The notes under the pieces were generated by a model, which saw only the letters and a program-made list of their open reading frames with translations, had not been told where the DNA came from and did not search any database. A stretch of 64,000 bases of DNA from an uncultured Clostridium sp. (GTDB lineage: Bacteria > Bacillota > Clostridia > Lachnospirales > Lachnospiraceae): contig URNT01000009.1 in the NCBI GenBank assembly GCA_900549235.1, positions 1 through 64,000 on the forward strand. The letters are read 5' to 3'. Numbering within the stretch: position 1 is the stretch's first letter; each line of letters starts with the position of its first letter. Positions 58,060-64,000 of the stretch are shown one piece after another. Both the position numbers and the translations under genes were made by a program.

Positions 58060-59017
58060 GGGAAAATGGATATGGCTTTTGGGAGCCGGAGTGCTGGTGC
58101 TTTTATTTTTAATGTCCTCTACGGATCTGATCATCGAAGAAAAGCCGGTAGAGATCATTCCAGTGTCCATCCTTATCCGCCGGGACGGGGACGCCTACTA
58201 TGAAAATTTCAGGAAGGGAATGGAGCGGGCGGCCGAGGAATTTAACGCGGATGTAAATGTAATTACCCTCTATGATTCCAACAGCAGGAGCCAGCAGCTG
58301 GCCCTCCTGGAACGGGAACTGAAGGAGGGGGCCAGGGCCTTGATTCTTGAGCCGGCAGATGGAGAGAGTGTGGAGCTTCTGGAGGAAATAAAGCCTTCAA
58401 GCCCGGTGATCCTTCTGGATCATGAGGCTGCTGGAGAATACGCTACAGACTGTGTGGGAGAGGACGGAAGGAAGGCAGGAGAAATGCTTGGGGCCGCCCT
58501 GGCAGAGCGGATTCCTCCTCAAGTGCCGGTATATCTCTTCAGCGAAGGGCTTTCTGCCGGCAGCAACCGCCTGGTATATGAAGGAGTATGCTCGGTGCTG
58601 GAGAAAAAGGGCTATGAGCTGCGCCTCTTTGAGCGTCTGTCCTCAGAAAGCTGCAGAGAGGCCATTGAGGAAAATGTGTATCCGGGAAGCGGCCGGGTAG
58701 CGGTAGCGGCCCTGGATGTTCTGGTGCTGGACGAGCTTTCTGCCTTTCTTGAGGGGAATGAGATCTACGCGTCCTGTATCGAGGGGCTTTACGGCGTAGG
58801 CTTTACAAATGGGATCCTAAGCAGGATGGGACGGCAGGTGATCGATGGGATCGTTGTTTCCAATCAGTTTGACAAGGGGTATCTTAGCGTAAAACGAGCG
58901 GTGGAGGCCGTGGAGGGGAACCGGTTTCGGTCACAGACGGAGTTGGAGCTGTTCTATCTGGAGCAGGAGGATCTGACGGATCCCCGATATGAAAAAATGC
59001 TGTATCCCATTGGATAG
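58052..59017 (+). CDS. Membrane-anchored periplasmic-binding-type sugar sensor protein
   Basis: A 321-residue LacI/ribose-binding-fold protein. Residues 7-25 form a single hydrophobic helix (GKWIWLLGAGVLVLLFLMS) without a lipobox Cys, so it is probably an uncleaved anchor, not a lipoprotein. The two-lobed binding domain follows (VSILIRRDGDAYYENFRKG; LIEPADGESVELLEEI; VGEDGRKAGEMLG-like). It lacks the calcium loop of galactose-binding proteins. It overlaps the kinase gene by eight bases. Translation coupling to a YesM kinase suggests that it presents ligand to the kinase rather than to a transporter, as in three-component systems. The ligand is unknown. Confidence 0.82.
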   Translation: MNKGKWIWLLGAGVLVLLFLMSSTDLIIEEKPVEIIPVSILIRRDGDAYYENFRKGMERAAEEFNADVNVITLYDSNSRSQQLALLERELKEGARALILEPADGESVELLEEIKPSSPVILLDHEAAGEYATDCVGEDGRKAGEMLGAALAERIPPQVPVYLFSEGLSAGSNRLVYEGVCSVLEKKGYELRLFERLSSESCREAIEENVYPGSGRVAVAALDVLVLDELSAFLEGNEIYASCIEGLYGVGFTNGILSRMGRQVIDGIVVSNQFDKGYLSVKRAVEAVEGNRFRSQTELELFYLEQEDLTDPRYEKMLYPIG

Positions 59018-59028
59018 GAGAGATGCAA

Positions 59029-60084
59029 ATGAAAAGACGATGGCTGTATGTCCTTATGCTCGCCCTGGCAGCGGCAGCAGTGGGGCTGTATGCTGTGGGA
59101 GCCAAGGGAAGGCCGGAGAAGAAAACCAGCCTTCGGATCGGTCTCCTTTTATACCGGGGAGATGATGTATTTATAAACACGGTAAAGGGAAGCCTGGAGG
59201 AGCGGGCCAAGGAGTATGAGCAGGAAACCGGGGTTAAGGTGGTGCTGGATATTATGGACGCCAAGGGAAGCCAGCTGACCCAGAACGACCAGGCAGAGCG
59301 GCTGATCTCCTTAGGCTGCGACGCCCTGTGTGTCAATATGGTAGACCGTTCTTCTGCCTCTATTATCATCGACCAGGCCATGGAGGCAGATGTGCCGGTG
59401 GTATTTTTCAACCGGGAGCCGGTGGAGGAGGATATGGAGCGGTGGGAGAAGCTGTACTATGTGGGAGCGGACGCCAAGGAATCTGCGATTCTTCAGGGAA
59501 GGATCATTGCGGATGCCTACAAAAAGAATCCTGCCTCCATTGACAGAAATATGGACGGTACAGTAAGCTACGTCCTTCTGGAGGGAGAGACTAACCATCA
59601 GGATTCCCTGATCCGCACCGAGTATTCGGTCCAGACTCTAAGGGAAAACGGAGTTCCTTTAAAGAAGCTGGCGGGAGGAATCGCTAACTGGGAACGGAGC
59701 CAGGCTTCAGCCATGATGGAGCAGTGGCTGGAGCAGTATCCGGGGCAGATCGAGCTGGTGATCTGCAACAATGACGATATGGCCCTGGGGGCTCTGGATG
59801 CCATACAGCGGGGAGATGGGGAGGAGAACATCTGCCTGGCAGGCATCGACGGCACTCCTGCCGGAGTAGAGGCCGTCCGGGCCGGTCAGCTGTTTGGAAC
59901 GGTGAAAATGGATATACGGGCCTATTCCGGCGCCATGTTCGGCATTGTGGAAAGCCTGGTGATGGGAGTTCCTATGGAAGAACGGGCAGAGCTGACAGAC
60001 GGAAAATATTTCTGGTGCCCACAGGAGAGCCTTACCGAGGAAAATGCCGGGGCTGGCTTCCCGTTAGAGGATGGAAGGTGGTAA
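59029..60084 (+). CDS. Second anchored sugar-binding protein, galactose-binding type
   Basis: The 351-residue protein resembles MglB along its length. It has an N-terminal hydrophobic helix with no lipobox Cys, then RIGLLLYRGDDVFINTVKGSL, DALCVNMVDRSSASIIIDQAM, VVFFNREPVEEDM and a calcium-loop-like DRNMDGTVSYV. It ends with TGTVKMDI-like FGTVKMDIRAYSGAMFGIVE. ATG 59029 is preferred to ATG 59023 because AGGAG at 59016-59020 is better spaced. It is the third gene of the kinase operon and precedes the promoter of the true transporter genes. A sensing role beside the kinase is inferred; a role as a second transporter receptor is possible. Confidence 0.85.
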   Translation: MKRRWLYVLMLALAAAAVGLYAVGAKGRPEKKTSLRIGLLLYRGDDVFINTVKGSLEERAKEYEQETGVKVVLDIMDAKGSQLTQNDQAERLISLGCDALCVNMVDRSSASIIIDQAMEADVPVVFFNREPVEEDMERWEKLYYVGADAKESAILQGRIIADAYKKNPASIDRNMDGTVSYVLLEGETNHQDSLIRTEYSVQTLRENGVPLKKLAGGIANWERSQASAMMEQWLEQYPGQIELVICNNDDMALGALDAIQRGDGEENICLAGIDGTPAGVEAVRAGQLFGTVKMDIRAYSGAMFGIVESLVMGVPMEERAELTDGKYFWCPQESLTEENAGAGFPLEDGRW

Positions 60085-60173
60085 AATCGACATGATACGA
60101 CAGAATATCAGAGAAAATACTGGACAAAATGGATAATTCAAAGAAATTCTATAATTCATTATAGAAAAATGTA

Positions 60174-60202
60174 TAGAAAAAATTGCCAAAAACCGATATA
60201 AT
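60174..60202 (+). promoter_or_regulatory. Promoter of mglBAC
   Basis: TAGAAA (60174-60179), a 17-base spacer, TATAAT (60197-60202). TGTAAGCGCT just after the -10 resembles half of a cre or LacI-family operator. Confidence 0.5.
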
Positions 60203-60257
60203 GTAAGCGCTGGTGACAAAAGCCACCAAAATTTATATAATTAAGGGAGGATACACA

Positions 60258-61439
60258 ATGAGAGTATTCAGAAAAGTTACAGCAGTGGCAATGGCTTCCT
60301 GTATGGCACTGTCCTTAGTAGCCTGCGGCGGCAGCAGCGGTGAGACAACTGCAGCAGAGACCACCACAGCGGCAGCAGCTGAAGACACCACAGCAGCAGA
60401 GGGCGAGTCCACAGAAGCAGCGGCTGAAACTGAGGCAGCAGCCATCGACGGCGAGGTTTCCGTATTCTACTATACATACGGTGATACCTATATCTCCAGC
60501 GTTCGTTCCGCTCTGGACGCGGCTTTGGAGTCTGCAGGCATCCAGTATCAGGACTATGACAGCAACAACAGCCAGACAACCCAGACCGAGCAGGTTACCA
60601 CAGCGATCGCCAAGGGAACCTCTCTCCTGGTAGTAAACCTGGTAGACAGCGGTTCTGATGACGCAGCTAAGAACATTATTGATCAGGCAAGCGCGCAGAA
60701 CATCCCTGTTATCTTCTTCAACCGTTCCGTAAGCGAGGAAGCAGTAAGCAGCTATGACAAGTGTGTATTCGTAGGTACAGACTATGAGATGGCAGGCCAT
60801 ATGCAGGGCCAGCTGATCGGCGAGTACCTGGTAGACAACTATGATACCGTTGACTTAAACGGCGACGGAGTGATCTCCTACGTTATGTTCAAGGGCCAGG
60901 AAGGCAACGCAGAGGCCATCGCCCGTACACAGTTCGGCGTTGAGGATGCAGACGCGATTCTGAAAGAAGCTGGCAAGGAACCTCTTTCCTTCTATGACAG
61001 CAGCAACACCAACAAGTACCTGGTAGACCAGGACGGCGCATGGTCTGCGGCAGCAGCCAACAACTATATGCAGACCATCCTGTCTCAGTACAGCGAGGCA
61101 AACAACAATATGGTAGAGCTGGTAATCGCTAATAACGATGAGATGGCTATCGGTGCCGTTACCGCTCTTCAGAATGCCGGCTACAACTTAGAGGACGGCA
61201 GCTCAACTGTAATCCCTGTATTCGGTGTAGATGCAACTGATGCCGCAAAGGAAGCGATCAACAAGGGAACCATGACCGGAACCATCAAGCAGGATGCTGA
61301 CGGTATGGCAGGAACCATTGCTCAGATTACAGAGAACTACATGACCGGAGCAGAGACATTTACTGACGTTACTGAGGAGAATGTAGTAGGAACCTGGCGT
61401 GTAAACATTCCTTACGGTACATATACAGGCGAGGAATAA
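60258..61439 (+). CDS. mglB: Galactose/glucose ABC transporter substrate-binding lipoprotein
   Basis: The extracellular sugar receptor of the mgl transporter. The 393-residue precursor has a lipoprotein signal (MRVFRKVTAVAMASCMALSL) with lipobox LVAC, followed by a low-complexity Thr/Ala/Glu linker (residues 25-65) and the two-lobed binding domain. A calcium loop (DLNGDGVIS), VVNLVDSGSDDAAKNIIDQA, PVIFFNRSVS, NNDEMAIGAVTAL and VFGVDATDAAKEAI match galactose-binding proteins. AGGGAGG at 60244-60250 fixes ATG 60258. Codon use is strongly biased, suggesting high expression. A stable hairpin follows before mglA. Confidence 0.93.
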   Translation: MRVFRKVTAVAMASCMALSLVACGGSSGETTAAETTTAAAAEDTTAAEGESTEAAAETEAAAIDGEVSVFYYTYGDTYISSVRSALDAALESAGIQYQDYDSNNSQTTQTEQVTTAIAKGTSLLVVNLVDSGSDDAAKNIIDQASAQNIPVIFFNRSVSEEAVSSYDKCVFVGTDYEMAGHMQGQLIGEYLVDNYDTVDLNGDGVISYVMFKGQEGNAEAIARTQFGVEDADAILKEAGKEPLSFYDSSNTNKYLVDQDGAWSAAAANNYMQTILSQYSEANNNMVELVIANNDEMAIGAVTALQNAGYNLEDGSSTVIPVFGVDATDAAKEAINKGTMTGTIKQDADGMAGTIAQITENYMTGAETFTDVTEENVVGTWRVNIPYGTYTGEE

Positions 61440-61449
61440 AGCAAACCGA

Positions 61450-61481
61450 TCTGCGGCCGCACGATTCTGTGCGGCCACAGA
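61450..61481 (+). other. Stable intergenic hairpin between mglB and mglA
   Basis: TCTGCGGCCGCAC (61450-61462) pairs with GTGCGGCCACAGA (61469-61481) with one mismatch, followed by ATTTT. It is likely a partial terminator or an mRNA-stabilising hairpin that raises mglB over mglA. Confidence 0.65.
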
Positions 61482-61550
61482 ATTTTGGGGGGATGGAAGG
61501 GACGCAGGCGCTGCGCGTTTTCATCCGGCATGATACCTGGAGGTGACAAT

Positions 61551-63077
61551 TTGGAAAAGCAGACAACGGATCTTGAGAAGAAAAACATTCTCCTGAAGAT
61601 GGAGAATATCAGCAAGTCCTTTCCTGGCGTTAAGGCGTTAGACGATGTATCCCTGACTGTTAAGGCCGGAACGGTTCACGCCCTGATGGGAGAGAACGGA
61701 GCCGGAAAATCCACGCTGATGAAGTGCCTGTTCGGCGTATACAACAAGGACGCAGGCCATATTTATCTGGAAGGCAAGGAGGTCAACTACAAGACCTCAA
61801 AGGAAGCGCTGGAAAATGGAGTAGCCATGGTGCATCAGGAACTGAACCAGGCTTTAAAGCGCAACGTAATGGACAATATGTGGCTGGGACGGTTTCCGAA
61901 GGTTTCAAAGTGGTGTCCTCTTACAAGCGAGAGCAAGATGTATGAGGCGACCAAAAAGGTTTTTGATGAACTGGAGGTTCATGTAAATCCAAAGACCATT
62001 ATGAGCAAGATGCCTGTCTCCCAGAGACAGATGGTGGAGATCGCCAAGGCGGTTTCCTATAATTCAAAGGTAATTGTATTTGATGAGCCTACATCTTCCC
62101 TGACAGAGGAGGAAGTAGAGCATCTGTTCCGTATTATCAATATGCTCCGCGACCGGGGCTGCGGCATCATTTATATTTCTCACAAGATGGAGGAGATCCT
62201 GCGGATCTCAGACGAGGTAACTATCATGCGCGACGGACGCTGGATCGCTACTCGTCCTGCCAGTGAGCTGACTATGAATGAGATCATCCGCCTGATGGTT
62301 GGACGTGAGCTGACAAACCGCTATCCAGTAAAGGACAACGTAGTGGGAGAGCCTTTATTGGAGGTAAAGAATCTGACAGCAGAATATTCGCAGCTTAGGA
62401 ATGTATCCTTTGTAGCAAGAAAGGGAGAGGTTCTGGGTGTGTCCGGACTGGACGGTTCGGGACGTACCGAGCTGCTGGAAAATATTTTTGGTATCGCTAC
62501 AAGAAAGAGCGGAGAGATCTACCTGCATGGCAAGCGGGTGATGAACCGCAACGCAAGAGAGTCATTAAAGAATAAGTTTGCCCTTCTGACAGAGGAGCGC
62601 CGGGCCACCGGTATTTTCGGTATCCGCGACATCCAGGCCAACACTACCATATCCAGCCTGCAGCGATATAAGGTAGGTCCTCTGCTCAGCGATAAGAAGC
62701 TTAAGGAAGCCACAGAATGGGGAATCAAGGCCATGCATACCAAGACGCCTACCCAGAGAACACAGATCCGCTCCTTATCAGGAGGCAACCAGCAGAAGGT
62801 AATCCTGGCCAGATGGCTTCTTACGGAGCCGGAGGTGCTTCTTTTAGACGAGCCTACCAGAGGAATCGACGTAGGAGCCAAGTATGAGATCTACCAGCTG
62901 ATCCTGGATCTGGCAAAGCAGGGCAAGACCGTTATTATGGTTTCGTCTGAGATGCCGGAGCTTTTAGGCGTATGTGACCGGATCATCGTTATGTCCGGCG
63001 GAAGGCTGGCTGGAGAAGTGGATGTTAAGACCGCAACCCAGGAGGAGATCATGACCCTGGCTGCGATGTACGTATAA
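61551..63077 (+). CDS. mglA: Galactose-type sugar ABC transporter ATP-binding protein
   Basis: The double-ATPase of the mgl transporter. The 508 residues contain two ABC domains. The first has Walker A GENGAGKSTLMK (about 52-63) and the second a degenerate GLDGSGRTELLEN (about 307-319), as is typical of MglA/RbsA. The ABC signature of the second domain is LSGGNQQKVILARWLL, with Walker B LLLDEPTRGIDVGA. The start is a TTG at 61551, because GGAGGTGA at 61539-61546 is ideally spaced; the open frame to 61485 has no ribosome site. The gene ends seven bases before the AAGGAGGG of mglC. Confidence 0.92.
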   Translation: MEKQTTDLEKKNILLKMENISKSFPGVKALDDVSLTVKAGTVHALMGENGAGKSTLMKCLFGVYNKDAGHIYLEGKEVNYKTSKEALENGVAMVHQELNQALKRNVMDNMWLGRFPKVSKWCPLTSESKMYEATKKVFDELEVHVNPKTIMSKMPVSQRQMVEIAKAVSYNSKVIVFDEPTSSLTEEEVEHLFRIINMLRDRGCGIIYISHKMEEILRISDEVTIMRDGRWIATRPASELTMNEIIRLMVGRELTNRYPVKDNVVGEPLLEVKNLTAEYSQLRNVSFVARKGEVLGVSGLDGSGRTELLENIFGIATRKSGEIYLHGKRVMNRNARESLKNKFALLTEERRATGIFGIRDIQANTTISSLQRYKVGPLLSDKKLKEATEWGIKAMHTKTPTQRTQIRSLSGGNQQKVILARWLLTEPEVLLLDEPTRGIDVGAKYEIYQLILDLAKQGKTVIMVSSEMPELLGVCDRIIVMSGGRLAGEVDVKTATQEEIMTLAAMYV

Positions 63078-63090
63078 GGAGGGAAAAAAC

Positions 63091-64000
63091 GTGTCTGATA
63101 AGAAAATAGCGGCTAAAAAGCAGGCTTTTAATGAGCTTTCATCCCAGGAGAAGATGAAAAAGATCGGGGATCTTCTTCTGAACAACGCCATGTATATCAT
63201 CATTGTCCTGGCGGTTATCTATATTTCCGTTAAGGTTCCGGCATTCCTTGGACTGCCGTCCATCGTAAACATCATCTCCCTGACAGCAGCCAAGCTGCCC
63301 ATCGCTCTGGGAATCGGCGGATGTATCGTGTTGACCGGTACGGATATTTCCGCAGGACGTGTAGTAGGTCTGACTGCCTGTATTTCAGCATCCCTGCTTA
63401 CCACTGCATTTAAAGTGTTCCCTGAGATGACCAGCGCGCCGCCTATCCTGGTAGTGCTTTTAATGGTGATTGTAGTAGGCGGCGTAGTAGGACTGGTTAA
63501 CGGCTTCAGCGTTGCCAAGTTTAAGCTGCATCCCTTTATCGTAACTCTTTCTACCCAGCTGATCGTATACGGAGTGATCCTGATGTACTTAAAGAATGGT
63601 ACAAACAACGGTCAGACCTTAAGCGGCCTGTCTGAGGGCTACCGTTCCCTGATTACAGGCACTCTGTTCAAGGTAGGAAATGCGGCTGTGCCAAAATACG
63701 TCCTGTACGCTGTGATCCTGACTGTGATTATGTGGATCATCTGGAACAAGACCACTTTTGGAAAAAATATGTTCGCTGTAGGCTCCAATGAGGAAGCAGC
63801 CAACGTATCTGGTGTTAACGTATCCCGTACCATTATCATGGTATTCGTACTGGCTGGTATTATGTATGCCATTACCGGTTTCATCGACGGCGCGAGAATC
63901 GCATCCGCCAATGCCAATACAGGTCTTAACTACGAGTGTGATGCGATTGCGGCCTGCGTAATCGGCGGTGTATCCTTCGTAGGCGGTATCGGAAGGATCA
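63091..64000 (+). CDS. mglC: Sugar ABC transporter permease MglC (5' part, runs off the window)
   Basis: The membrane channel of the mgl transporter. AAGGAGGG at 63077-63084 precedes a GTG start at 63091, and the frame stays open to the window end, giving 303 codons. After a charged N-terminus (SDKKIAAKKQAF) come multiple hydrophobic helices with the permease signatures ALGIGGCIVLTGTDISAGRVVGL, NGFSVAKFKLHPFIVTLSTQLI and FGKNMFAVGSNEEAANVSGVNV (each given as a span of the motif). The EAA-like AVGSNEEAA loop is the contact with the ATPase. The C-terminus lies outside the window, so the length cannot be compared with the family. Confidence 0.9.
   Translation, partial: MSDKKIAAKKQAFNELSSQEKMKKIGDLLLNNAMYIIIVLAVIYISVKVPAFLGLPSIVNIISLTAAKLPIALGIGGCIVLTGTDISAGRVVGLTACISASLLTTAFKVFPEMTSAPPILVVLLMVIVVGGVVGLVNGFSVAKFKLHPFIVTLSTQLIVYGVILMYLKNGTNNGQTLSGLSEGYRSLITGTLFKVGNAAVPKYVLYAVILTVIMWIIWNKTTFGKNMFAVGSNEEAANVSGVNVSRTIIMVFVLAGIMYAITGFIDGARIASANANTGLNYECDAIAACVIGGVSFVGGIGRI

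Noticed and set aside
60201..60218. cre site at the mglB promoter
   Set aside because: ATGTAAGCGCTGGTGACA matches the left half of the consensus only (about nine of twelve fixed positions); noted with the promoter but not called as a CcpA site.
1..64000. CRISPR array, prophage or intact insertion sequence
   Set aside because: No regularly spaced direct repeats, no phage structural genes and no complete transposase were found on either strand.

Overview
The window looks like a chromosomal segment of a Lachnospiraceae-type member of the Clostridia (genus not resolvable by eye). Supporting signs are moderate G+C with strong AGGAGG ribosome sites and consensus sigma-A promoters, an IspH-ribosomal protein S1 fusion, two pyrophosphate-type phosphofructokinases, the order tig-clpP-clpX-lon-engB, an anaerobic (cbi) cobalamin pathway, a spore alpha/beta SASP with a sigma-G-like promoter, and several Clostridia-specific DUF proteins.

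Layout. 1-12 kb: the 3' end of a tRNA (probably Trp), DUF4317, a two-module NUMOD1-type protein, PPi-PFK 1, an HPr/Crh-like protein, a nuclease-helicase fusion, a LysR regulator, a sigma-like protein lacking region 4, a histidine phosphatase, PPi-PFK 2 behind a cre-like site, and DUF1846. 12-20 kb: purL, a GNAT enzyme, two decayed genes with internal deletions (an Rpn/PD-(D/E)XK transposase-like gene and a methyltransferase), an HD phosphohydrolase, aspartokinase and a TetR regulator. 20-28 kb: polyphosphate:AMP phosphotransferase, a BaiN-like flavoprotein, YccF, cmk, ispH-rpsA, then a LytTR/GHKL two-component pair on the minus strand and the SASP gene. 28.8-43.6 kb: one plus-strand run of 14 cobalamin genes (cbiG, cbiD, cbiF-cbiH fusion, cbiJ, cbiE-cbiT fusion, cbiA, cobT, cobU, cobS, a degenerate cobU-like gene, cbiB, cobD-like, cbiP, cbiC), mostly overlapping by a few bases. 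43.6-49.8 kb: a cluster of nested inverted repeats, a PurF-like protein without its catalytic Cys, a cytoplasmic pectinesterase, a YesN-type regulator, a CYTH protein and a DJ-1/PfpI protein whose 3' end lies inside a 199-bp hairpin. 49.8-56.3 kb: protein quality control (tig, clpP, clpX, lon) plus engB. 56.3-64 kb: a YesM-type histidine kinase, two membrane-anchored sugar-binding proteins, then the galactose-type ABC transporter mglB-mglA-mglC (mglC runs off the window).

The strongest unexplained signals are (i) dispersed palindromic repeats: a three-copy, 68-94 bp MITE-like family, and a second hairpin family whose two copies keep pairing despite different stem sequences; (ii) a consensus promoter plus AGGAGG/ATG inside ispH-rpsA that could make free S1; (iii) proteins that keep a fold but lose the catalytic or DNA-binding part (HPr without His15, PurF without Cys1, sigma without region 4, CobU without Walker Ser/Thr and His); and (iv) a cobalamin operon with no visible B12 riboswitch and no cbiL or cobaltochelatase gene. 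No CRISPR array, prophage or intact insertion sequence was seen.
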